The notes: generated by a model not told the origin, from the letters alone. A stretch of DNA of 8,764 nt from an uncultured Gammaproteobacteria bacterium (GCA_913062835.1 CAJXXD010000028.1:1-8764), one strand, 5' to 3'. Counted from the stretch's first letter, positions 1-5,646 are shown. A program made the numbers and translations.

Positions 1-198
1 AGTCTTTCCGTCGCCGGCCGCACCCGAAGCTGCCGCTTCTACGCTGCGTGGCGTCATGGAGAATGCAGCTAAACCACCCACTGCCAGACCCGTTGAACGC
101 AAAAACGTCCGGCGATCCAGTTTGTGAGAGGCCACATTCTTCAGTAAGGATGACACTCGGGAGCCTTCCGCCACCCCATTCGTCTTTTTCCTTAACAT
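1..198 (-). CDS. Formate dehydrogenase catalytic subunit, N-terminal fragment with Tat signal (partial)
   Basis: Only the first 66 codons are in the window; the gene continues past base 1. The fragment starts MLRKKTNG, has a lysine/arginine-rich lead, a twin-arginine motif RRTFLR at residues 29-34, then a hydrophobic Ala/Gly/Leu stretch and an Ala-rich likely cleavage region around residues 50-57. This arrangement matches the Tat leader of the large molybdopterin subunit of periplasmic FDH, which oxidises formate to CO2 and passes electrons to Fe-S partners. The start is the ATG at 198, preceded by a strong GAGGAGGA Shine-Dalgarno sequence that lies in a hairpin. No catalytic residue or first Fe-S cluster is visible, so the identification rests on the leader and on its neighbours: a small FDH-associated Tat protein, a TorD-like chaperone and DUF3305/DUF3306. 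Another Tat-exported molybdoenzyme is the main alternative. Confidence 0.78.
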   Translation of the reverse strand, partial: MLRKKTNGVAEGSRVSSLLKNVASHKLDRRTFLRSTGLAVGGLAAFSMTPRSVEAAASGAAGDGKT

Positions 199-199
199 A

Positions 200-221
200 A
201 AAAATCCTCCTCAGGATTTTT
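200..221 (-). promoter_or_regulatory. Hairpin that contains the FDH ribosome binding site
   Basis: On the minus strand AAAAATCCT pairs perfectly with AGGATTTTT (9 bp) around the 4-base loop GAGG. The Shine-Dalgarno sequence GAGGAGGA of the FDH gene occupies the loop and the start of the 3' arm, and the ATG follows the stem after one base. When folded, part of the ribosome binding site is paired, so the element could modulate translation. The stem is AU-rich (6 A-T, 3 G-C pairs) and would be weak, which suits a conditional switch but also makes chance possible. Confidence 0.45.
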
Positions 222-260
222 GAATGGTGATCCAGGGCCGATTGCAACCTGGGCCATTCA
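221..260 (-). promoter_or_regulatory. Second stem-loop between the Tat-target gene and the FDH gene
   Basis: TGAATGG (221-227) pairs with CCATTCA (254-260), and inside it CCAGG (232-236) pairs with CCTGG (248-252), giving an interrupted two-part stem with an 11-base apical loop. It fills most of the 69-bp gap between the two genes and touches the neighbouring RBS hairpin. There is no U-run after it in the minus-strand direction, so it does not look like an intrinsic terminator. RNA processing, or protection of a downstream transcript with different abundance, is a possible role (inference). Confidence 0.4.
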
Positions 261-267
261 TGTTGTT

Positions 268-462
268 TTAGAACCGTGCTGTTTCGAGATACTTTTTGTA
301 GTGCTCGGTCTTACGAAGACCTTTCGACTCACGTACCTCAACTCCCTCAGATGCCACCACATGTGAACCGGCTGCGGCAGCAACTGCAGCAGCGGGTACA
401 CCGGTAGTCAGCATCTTCAAGAATCCACGGCGCCCTGCCTGTGTTGTTTTCTGTTCACTCAT
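268..462 (-). CDS. Small FDH-associated Tat-target protein (formate_TAT type)
   Basis: A 64-residue protein made of a Tat signal (RRGFLK, residues 11-16, then an Ala/Val-rich hydrophobic stretch) and a short tail of about 30 residues ending in the pattern RKTEHYKKYLETARF. This matches my memory of the small family described as 'formate dehydrogenase region TAT target', which has a Tat leader and a conserved C-terminal Tyr/Thr/His/Tyr pattern and is encoded beside FDH. Its molecular role is not known to me; a small exported partner of FDH is the natural guess. I chose the ATG at 462 (MSEQKTT) because AAGGAG lies 6 bases upstream. An in-frame ATG at 468 directly abuts that Shine-Dalgarno sequence and cannot use it. 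The gene follows the chaperone by 42 bp and precedes FDH by 69 bp in the same operon. Confidence 0.85.
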   Translation of the reverse strand: MSEQKTTQAGRRGFLKMLTTGVPAAAVAAAAGSHVVASEGVEVRESKGLRKTEHYKKYLETARF

Positions 463-504
463 GAACATCTCCTTTTTGTGCTTTACACACTGTTGCCTTT
501 CGGC

Positions 505-1116
505 CTACTCGAAACGGAAAGCCTCGTCTTCTATCGCCATAAGCACCCGGCCTAGGGAGCCGACCGGCGCATACAAAACGGCGTTTTCCGCTTTTTCGAG
601 ATCGCTAAAACAATGCGCCGCCCAAGGAGCAATGTGCGCATTGAAAAATTCTTTCTGAGTTTCTAGTGACGCCTTATGACCAAACCCGCCAGTGATCAAC
701 CCTGACATCATTTCACACAATGCACCGAGATGATCTTCCGGCTCCACCATGCCATCGCGGCGTTTGATGCCTAGAGTTCGCATGGTCGCCCGCAGATCTG
801 CCAACGGCTTTTCATGCAAGAATCCGGTCAAATAATAGCTGGCATAAGGCAGCACCTCGCCCCGACCCACGCCAATAAATACGATGTTGTACTCGCGCTC
901 GACAGCAGCGGCATCCATCGACTTGGCGACTCGAGCCAAGGCGCTAACCGCCGCCCCAAGATCGCCCTCACCACCCTCTAATGCAGCGAGCTGAGCCAAG
1001 GTTTCAGTGGTTGGGATTTCAAGCATTAATGAGCCGATCAACGCGTACAAATCTGCGCGCGCTCGGTCTTCGGGCGATAAAGGCGTGTAAGTTTCTACTG
1101 TTGCAGGTTCGGTCAT
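505..1116 (-). CDS. TorD/DmsD-family molecular chaperone, probably FDH-specific
   Basis: A 203-residue, largely helical protein of the usual TorD-family length. It shows the family hallmark in the form EPEDH at about residues 125-129, followed by a helix LGALCEMM, and upstream a YNIVFIG segment and a LPYASYYLTG segment typical of this family. TorD-like proteins bind the Tat leader and apo-form of molybdoenzymes in the cytoplasm and hold them until the cofactor is inserted. The partner here is most likely the FDH two genes downstream; that pairing is inferred from position. The ATG at 1116 is favoured. A TTG at 1134 would add six residues (start of MTDGII) and cannot be excluded, because the Shine-Dalgarno sequence is weak for both (GGGAT for the ATG). 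A short inverted repeat, ATCAG/CTGAT at 1126-1141, sits just upstream. Confidence 0.88.
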   Translation of the reverse strand: MTEPATVETYTPLSPEDRARADLYALIGSLMLEIPTTETLAQLAALEGGEGDLGAAVSALARVAKSMDAAAVEREYNIVFIGVGRGEVLPYASYYLTGFLHEKPLADLRATMRTLGIKRRDGMVEPEDHLGALCEMMSGLITGGFGHKASLETQKEFFNAHIAPWAAHCFSDLEKAENAVLYAPVGSLGRVLMAIEDEAFRFE

Positions 1117-1196
1117 TATTATCCCATCAGTCAATGCTGATCGGCCAATCCAATGGCTTTGTCATAGTCCGTAACCGCGAAGTGTACGCCGTTTTT

Positions 1197-1225
1197 TTTC
1201 GGGTGCAAGTTTAAGACACCCGAAA
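1197..1225. repeat. Perfect 9-bp inverted repeat over the DUF3306 stop codon
   Basis: TTTCGGGTG (1197-1205) and CACCCGAAA (1217-1225) are perfect inverted repeats with an 11-base loop that holds the stop codon of the DUF3306 gene. On the minus-strand transcript the stem is followed by an A-run rather than a U-run (the plus-strand T8 tract is at 1192-1199). It is therefore not a classical terminator for that operon. A U-run precedes rather than follows the stem on the plus strand. It sits ahead of the 94-bp gap before the chaperone gene, so a role in transcript stability or processing is possible. Confidence 0.5.
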
Positions 1226-1909
1226 TCGCATGCGTCTTGAAGCCAGAGGAGCCGGGAGATGCGAGTCATTCTCATCTTGCACAGAAGCGATCAATATGCG
1301 CTCTTCTGATTTCGCATCTTCGTCATCCTCAGTCTCCGCATCCAGCGGTGAAATTTGGACCTTTTCCGGACCCACCGTTTGAGCGTCATCACGTCCAATT
1401 CGAACTGAGGAAGATGGACGGATAGACTCATCTGTCACAGATGACTTCGCCACCGCAGAGACCTCAGACACGGCATCGGGAAGCGCCGCATCATCCTCGG
1501 CCAACTTCTCTAATGTATCCAAGGCTTTCCGGGCATAACCCTTGCCCACCTCATATACCGTCTGAATGTTTTCAACCGCAAAGGCCGCATCGGTAAAATC
1601 GTCACAGTAATCATCAAGGCCATCGACATTGGCCAAAATTGGATTGGTCCGCCAAAAAGCTCTGAGCGCCCGCGCCCGAATGCGTTCAGGCACCTCCGGC
1701 GCCATGAAAGCCTCAACGCGATCGCCTAATTTCAATGACTCAGGCTCTGGCAGCTCCAGCTCCGCCAGAATCTCCTCATCGGTCTTGCCTTCATGCGGAT
1801 CCGCAACAGGCTCAGGGACTGAGGCAGCCTCCTGGATCGCCTCCTCTTCGGCAGCTACTTGACGCTTCCGCTCAGACCAGCGACTTAAAAATCCCTTGTC
1901 ATCACTCAA
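1211..1909 (-). CDS. DUF3306 domain-containing protein
   Basis: A 232-residue acidic protein that begins with the DUF3306 signature GFLSRWSERKR (residues 6-16). A core follows at about 65-115, with ALRAFWRTNPILAN and DGLDDYCDDFTDAAF, both typical of the family. The C-terminal half is low-complexity, rich in Glu, Asp and Ser, and ends in an Arg-rich tail (SRRMRFRVS). No signal peptide or membrane segment is seen, so it is probably cytoplasmic. The start is the TTG at 1909: it overlaps the upstream stop as TTGA, and AAGAGGAA lies about 8 bases upstream; the nearby ATG is out of frame. The overlap with the DUF3305 gene implies translational coupling. Function is unknown; the family is typically found beside DUF3305 and FDH genes, which suggests a part in FDH assembly. 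Confidence 0.9.
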   Translation of the reverse strand: MSDDKGFLSRWSERKRQVAAEEEAIQEAASVPEPVADPHEGKTDEEILAELELPEPESLKLGDRVEAFMAPEVPERIRARALRAFWRTNPILANVDGLDDYCDDFTDAAFAVENIQTVYEVGKGYARKALDTLEKLAEDDAALPDAVSEVSAVAKSSVTDESIRPSSSVRIGRDDAQTVGPEKVQISPLDAETEDDEDAKSEERILIASVQDENDSHLPAPLASRRMRFRVS

Positions 1910-2511
1910 TGCTTATTCCTCTTCCGCAAACTTCCAGGCGCACGATAGACATCCGCCACCTGCTGGACACGCTCATCACCAATCCCGTCCTCGCGCCGAT
2001 CCACGTCGACTCGATCGCGCTGACGCTTCTTAAACTCTTCTTCAATGAAATGCTGCTTCACAAACTCGGTCGCCCAGGAACCCACGAGCGGCGGCAGCGG
2101 AACCGCTTCCACCAAACTAAAGCCGCTGTCCAATGCATCTTGAGCCTCGTAGGCTGATAATGTGACCTCACTTATCATCCAGCCACCAGGCGCCGTGCCT
2201 GTGGTGTCCTCATCCATGATTACAAAGGCCGAAGGCGGTTTCATCGAGAGGGAGACTCGATAAGCCTCGACGTCGGTACGATACAACGACAGATCGACCG
2301 TGGCCGCGTGGTACTCCACGACATCTCCGTCTCGCCGAAGCTCGTGCCAGACCGAGTCGGCGGCACCTGGCAGCAAGGCGGTGGGACGCCAAATTTCTTT
2401 CGCCCAGCGCGTGACGCCTGGCGAGCGAGTAACGACCACGCCCACACGCATACTGATGGCACGCGCTGAGAACAGATCGGATTGGTCTGTGGGATTGTCA
2501 GGATTCGACAC
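1906..2511 (-). CDS. DUF3305 domain-containing protein
   Basis: A 201-residue protein with the DUF3305 core: PGVTRWAKEIWRP at residues 31-43, LLPGA at 46-50, DGDVVEYHAATVDLSLYR at 61-78, EAYRVSLSMKPPSAFV at 82-97 and SAYEAQDALDSGFSLVEAVPLP at 119-140. The tail is highly charged (Lys, Arg, Glu), and a basic RKRNKH end overlaps the next gene. No signal peptide or membrane helix is visible. It is the first gene of the minus-strand FDH operon. The start is GTG at 2511, nine bases after a strong GGAGG. Function is not established; its steady partnership with DUF3306 and FDH points to a joint accessory role, perhaps as a cytoplasmic assembly pair. Confidence 0.9.
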   Translation of the reverse strand: MSNPDNPTDQSDLFSARAISMRVGVVVTRSPGVTRWAKEIWRPTALLPGAADSVWHELRRDGDVVEYHAATVDLSLYRTDVEAYRVSLSMKPPSAFVIMDEDTTGTAPGGWMISEVTLSAYEAQDALDSGFSLVEAVPLPPLVGSWATEFVKQHFIEEEFKKRQRDRVDVDRREDGIGDERVQQVADVYRAPGSLRKRNKH

Positions 2512-2611
2512 AGTTTTTGACCTCCAGGCCTTCTTTTTCTAGTGTTTGCCCTCAATGTGCGTAGTCTATTGTGACCTTTAACAAAAAAAACAGCCCCAAC
2601 ATGGCCCCAAC
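2512..2611. promoter_or_regulatory. Divergent intergenic region between the FDH operon and the iron-sulfur gene
   Basis: This 100-bp spacer must hold promoters for both directions. For the plus strand I see TTGACC (2517-2522), 17 bp, TAGTGT (2540-2545), with the caveat that TTGACC is also the complement of the DUF3305 Shine-Dalgarno region. A second option is TTGCCC (2546-2551), 15 bp, TATTGT (2567-2572), which would give a leader of about 30 bases starting in an A-rich tract. I found no convincing minus-strand -35/-10 pair and no FNR-like TTGAT-N4-ATCAA site. Confidence 0.3.
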
Positions 2612-2614
2612 ATG
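2593..2614 (+). repeat. 11-bp tandem duplication over the start codon of the iron-sulfur gene
   Basis: GCCCCAACATG occurs twice head to tail (2593-2603 and 2604-2614). The second copy supplies the annotated ATG at 2612. The first supplies an ATG at 2601 that opens a 4-codon frame (MAPT) ending in TGA at 2613-2615, overlapping the real start as ATGA. Confidence 0.95.
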
Positions 2615-4618
2615 ACAGAAACAGCAAAAACATTGGTGCTTTGCACCTGCGACAAAACCCTGAAATACAAAACAAAATCCTTTGAAAACCAGGATTTTGA
2701 CCATGTCATTCAGGTCGACCAATTGTGTGGCAATGACCTCGATGTTGCGATCCAGCAGCTGTCGCAAGAGCAAAACGTGGTCTTCGCCTGCGAGCAGCAA
2801 CACGCAGTGTTCGAGCAGCTACAATCTGAACTGGCTGCAGCATCCGAATTAAGAAGCTCTCTGAGCCTACTCGACTTACGTGACCGTGCCGGATGGACCC
2901 GTGGCGACCAAGACACGACGTACGTCACCGCTAAGCAGCTGGCTCTTCTTGACGACGCCAAACTCGAGCGACCCGGCACCCCAGTTCGCGACGTCGTCAG
3001 TCAAGGCACGTGTTTGGTGATCGCTCGTGACGAATCCATCCTGCCTTTCGCTGAGGCCTTAGGCGAAGAATTGGCTGTCACGGTAGTACTCGAAACACCG
3101 CCCCAAAGAGCAATTCCATCCGCGCTTTATGATCTCGCCATCGGGAAGATCAAACATTTATCTGGCGGCTTGGGCGCGTTCGAGGTCGAATTTGATCAAT
3201 ATGCCCCTCTGGTCGTGAGCGGGCGCGGGGATACGCGATTTGAAATACCCAAGGATGGCGCGCAATCCGAATGCGACCTGGTGATCGACTTGGTTTCGGA
3301 GGAATCACTCTTGGCAGCCGAAGCCACCCGTGAAGGCTACCTGCGGGCCTATCAACCGAGCAGTTTGGAACTAACCGCCTTAGGCGTTCGCGCCAAGGCT
3401 CTGGTCGGCACCTTTGAAAAGCCGATTTATGTTCGCTACGAAGCGGCCATCTGTGCGCACAGTCGGTCTAAGAAAACCGGCTGCACCCGATGCGTGGATA
3501 CCTGCGGCGCCAAGGCCATTCGTTCCAACGGCGATGGGGGGTACATCGATTCAGACATGTGTGGCGGCTGTGGCGGTTGCGCATCCGTGTGTCCAACGGG
3601 GGCCATTTTGTATGATGACCCGCCGTTTGAGTTCATGGTTCAACGCTTAAAAACACTGATTGAAACGTTTTCAAAGCATGCGAACAGTGCGCCACGCATT
3701 CTATTTATTGATCGATCGTTTGGGCGGAGCTTAATCGCTGAATCGGCTCGTTTCAGCAACGGACTGCCGGCCGACGTCATTCCGTACGAGGTCGATAACG
3801 TCGAGTTAATCGGCCACGCAGAACTGTTGGCGACGCTCGGGGCAGGCGCGTCTGAAGCCCTGATTTTAAAATCGCCCAAAACGGCGAAAACAGCCATCGA
3901 AAATCAGTATGGTCTGACCATGCGGCTGCTCAAGGGTACCTCGGTCGACCCAACTCGGGTCCGAGTGATCGAGGCGGACTCAATAGAGAGCTTGGAGAGC
4001 GCCCTATACGCCGACTCGCTGCCTGAACCCAAGGCTCTCGATGTAGCTCTGTTAGGTGGCCGTCGGGAAGTCACCAAGCAAGTGATGTCTGCCTTAACAG
4101 CACACGATGGCGAGAGCGCGTTGTCGATTGCACTGGAACCCGGCGACCCCTACGGAACCATCGAAGTGGATTCCGATAAATGCACACTCTGTTTGGCCTG
4201 CGTGTCTCAGTGCCCGACTGGCGCACTCAATGACCGGTCTGACCGGCCAGAAATCAATATCGTCGAGAACGCCTGCGTGCAATGCGGACTCTGCGCCAAT
4301 ACCTGCCCGGAAACTGCGATTGCATTGAAGCCTCAATTCAGTCTCGGCAAGCAAGTGCTAGACCAGCAACCGTTGCACGGTGAAGACCCGTTTGAGTGCA
4401 TCGAATGCGGCCGGCCTTTCGGTGTGAAGTCGACCATTGAGCGCATTATCGAAAAACTCGAAGGCAAGCATTGGATGTACACGGATTCAGACAACACACG
4501 TTTGGTCAAAATGTGTGATGACTGCCGAGTGGGCGCACAATATCACGATGAAAACGCACCCTTCAGAGGCCCGGACCGTCCACGCGTCCGCACCACCGAT
4601 GACTACCTAGACAGCTAA
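2612..4618 (+). CDS. Multi-[4Fe-4S] ferredoxin-type protein with HdrA/MvhD-like regions
   Basis: A 668-residue cytoplasmic iron-sulfur protein with no signal peptide. In order: residues 7-70 have Cys11-x-Cys13, Cys39 and Cys60 spaced like the N-terminal domain of heterodisulfide reductase HdrA; about 95-280 form a divergent alpha/beta region with SGGLGAFEVEFD near 184. A first ferredoxin pair follows (Cys281, 291, 294, 298; then Cys317, 320, 323, 327). Residues 361-460 resemble the MvhD/FlpD fold but lack its cysteines. A second ferredoxin pair follows (Cys524, 527, 530, 534; Cys555, 558, 561, 565), then CxxC at 596-599 and CxxC at 635-638. Related proteins accompany proteobacterial FDH loci and probably carry electrons between FDH and another acceptor, or assist assembly. 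The ATG at 2612 is the most upstream possible start, because an in-frame TAA lies at 2579-2581; no Shine-Dalgarno sequence is visible. Its stop overlaps that of the convergent cytochrome gene by 4 bp. Confidence 0.88.
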   Translation: MTETAKTLVLCTCDKTLKYKTKSFENQDFDHVIQVDQLCGNDLDVAIQQLSQEQNVVFACEQQHAVFEQLQSELAAASELRSSLSLLDLRDRAGWTRGDQDTTYVTAKQLALLDDAKLERPGTPVRDVVSQGTCLVIARDESILPFAEALGEELAVTVVLETPPQRAIPSALYDLAIGKIKHLSGGLGAFEVEFDQYAPLVVSGRGDTRFEIPKDGAQSECDLVIDLVSEESLLAAEATREGYLRAYQPSSLELTALGVRAKALVGTFEKPIYVRYEAAICAHSRSKKTGCTRCVDTCGAKAIRSNGDGGYIDSDMCGGCGGCASVCPTGAILYDDPPFEFMVQRLKTLIETFSKHANSAPRILFIDRSFGRSLIAESARFSNGLPADVIPYEVDNVELIGHAELLATLGAGASEALILKSPKTAKTAIENQYGLTMRLLKGTSVDPTRVRVIEADSIESLESALYADSLPEPKALDVALLGGRREVTKQVMSALTAHDGESALSIALEPGDPYGTIEVDSDKCTLCLACVSQCPTGALNDRSDRPEINIVENACVQCGLCANTCPETAIALKPQFSLGKQVLDQQPLHGEDPFECIECGRPFGVKSTIERIIEKLEGKHWMYTDSDNTRLVKMCDDCRVGAQYHDENAPFRGPDRPRVRTTDDYLDS

Positions 4619-5373
4619 GGGTTGTATTGGATCGGGCGACCGAGATCCAGTGGCTCGAGTGAATGCACAAAGGCCACGATGTCGTTGACCTGCTCGATCG
4701 TCAGATCGATCGGGGCAATAGGAATCAGGTCTCGGTCCTTACTGATGCCAGAGCCCTGCACTGAAATGAGCGCCTTATGTGGACTGACCGTATAAAAACT
4801 GGAAAACCGGACAAACCAGTCGTCGAAGCCTCTCATCGCATGAAACGATGGGGAGCTGTCCATGCCCGAGTACTTATTGGCTCGATCCACTTTGTGGCAC
4901 CGACTGCAGTGCTCAAGGGAGAGCGCCTCACCTACAGCAGCATCCCCAACTATGACCACAGGCATCTCAACTTCAGGTTCCGGATCGACCGGTGTCGCCA
5001 CAGCTTGACCCGCTTCTTGGTAATCCAAAATGGTGGCGCGGCCGGCGTCACTCAGCAGCCAGTCTTTAAACTTGACGTAGTCAGGGTCGTCCTGAAGCCA
5101 GCTTGCAGCGCGCAAATAGCCCCGAGTGCCATCGGCCAAGTCAAAGATGGCAACCGATTGTTCTGTGTCTCGCACAATGAATTGAAGGTCACCGTCTTTG
5201 GGCAGCCGAGTAAAGCGCACTTGCGTTTTCAGAGTGAAACGCGGCAGCAAGTAAGAAATCAGGCCCTCAGGCAGATCAGGATGTACCGACAAGCTCAATG
5301 CATGCGCCCGCGTGCCATGGGTTGTCGCAAGGAGGAGGCCTACTACGACTAAACACTTTATTGTTTTTATCAT
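4615..5373 (-). CDS. Exported c-type cytochrome with a shortened solute-binding-protein-like N-terminus
   Basis: A 252-residue protein with a Sec-type signal (MIKTIK, then a hydrophobic run, cleavage probably near HGTRAHA, residues 19-25) and one haem c site, CSRCH, at 156-160. The C-terminal 100 residues form a cytochrome c domain ending in a helix EQVNDIVAFVHSLEP. No Met occurs after residue 180, so the usual Met axial ligand is absent; His199 is a candidate. Residues 26-125 contain EGLISYLLPRF (36-46) and FKDWLLSDAGRATILDYQ (102-119), which resemble the first strand/helix and the closing helices of TupA/ModA-like oxyanion binding proteins with the middle missing. It probably transfers electrons in the periplasm, perhaps for FDH (inference). 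I chose the ATG at 5373, 11 bases after AAAGG; ATG 5382 is an alternative but sits only 2 bases from it. Confidence 0.82.
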   Translation of the reverse strand: MIKTIKCLVVVGLLLATTHGTRAHALSLSVHPDLPEGLISYLLPRFTLKTQVRFTRLPKDGDLQFIVRDTEQSVAIFDLADGTRGYLRAASWLQDDPDYVKFKDWLLSDAGRATILDYQEAGQAVATPVDPEPEVEMPVVIVGDAAVGEALSLEHCSRCHKVDRANKYSGMDSSPSFHAMRGFDDWFVRFSSFYTVSPHKALISVQGSGISKDRDLIPIAPIDLTIEQVNDIVAFVHSLEPLDLGRPIQYNP

Positions 5374-5435
5374 TATTGACATTACCTTTGTGTGAATATG
5401 CAACGTCTGACAACAAGAATGACATAGGAGTCCCC
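5374..5435. promoter_or_regulatory. Divergent promoter region between cytochrome and DUF6494 genes
   Basis: A short spacer serving two opposite genes. On the plus strand a consensus TTGACA (5376-5381) is followed after 15 bp by TATGCA (5397-5402), a usable but short-spaced promoter candidate for the DUF6494-mrp operon. TAGGAG at 5425-5430 is the Shine-Dalgarno sequence of DUF6494. On the minus strand AAAGG (5385-5389) is the likely ribosome binding site of the cytochrome gene; no clear minus-strand promoter stands out. Confidence 0.35.
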
Positions 5436-5633
5436 ATGAGCGAAGACCAATTTAATCTATCCATGCGTAAGTTCTTAAAGCAGGTCGGCGTGACCTCGCA
5501 GCAAAAAATTGAGGAAGCTGTGCGCGCAGCACAAGCAGGCAGTGCGCCTGACCGGATCAAAGTCACCGTGACCTTAACGTCGGATGACATTGATCTACAC
5601 CACACCGTAACCGGTGACATTGAACTGTCCTAA
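5436..5633 (+). CDS. DUF6494 family small protein
   Basis: A 65-residue soluble protein whose N-terminus, MSEDQFNLSMRKFLKQVGVTSQ, matches my memory of the DUF6494 family. A helix KIEEAVRAAQAG follows, then a beta-rich end (KVTVTLTSDDIDLHHTVTGDIEL). No cysteines, signal peptide or membrane segment are present. The start is ATG 5436, with TAGGAG five bases upstream; the longer open frame upstream runs through the cytochrome signal-peptide region on the other strand and has no ribosome binding site. It is the first gene of the plus-strand operon and lies 13 bp before mrp. Function is unknown. Its size and its position directly before an Fe-S carrier suggest a small partner or adaptor (inference). 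Confidence 0.85.
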   Translation: MSEDQFNLSMRKFLKQVGVTSQQKIEEAVRAAQAGSAPDRIKVTVTLTSDDIDLHHTVTGDIELS

Positions 5634-5646
5634 TTAGGAAAACCGC

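Noticed and set aside
1735..2157. A 140-codon plus-strand open frame opposite DUF3306/DUF3305.
   Set aside because: It lies across two well-recognised minus-strand genes, has no ribosome binding site, and its product is low-complexity Pro/Ser/His-rich without family resemblance.
2552..2573. CAAT...ATTG palindrome-like element in the divergent spacer, considered as an FNR- or regulator-binding site.
   Set aside because: Only 4 bp per arm match, the spacing does not fit the FNR consensus, and such short matches are expected by chance.
2241..2803. Minus-strand open frames across the divergent spacer (2241-2675 and 2552-2803), one with hydrophobic, Cys-rich runs.
   Set aside because: They cross the strong start signals of two divergent genes and are antisense to both; the hydrophobic runs come from the A/T-rich spacer read in reverse.
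4628..4649. Imperfect inverted repeat TGGATC/GATCCA just after the iron-sulfur gene, a possible terminator.
   Set aside because: The stem has a bulge and no T-run follows on either strand, and it lies in cytochrome coding sequence.
4777..5352. A 191-codon plus-strand open frame opposite the cytochrome gene.
   Set aside because: It is a shadow of the cytochrome frame, which has a signal peptide and a CSRCH haem motif; the plus-strand product resembles nothing I know.
5298..5435. N-terminal extension of the DUF6494 frame by 46 residues.
   Set aside because: The extension overlaps the cytochrome signal-peptide coding region antisense, has no supporting Shine-Dalgarno sequence, and the family-like N-terminus begins at ATG 5436, which has TAGGAG correctly placed.
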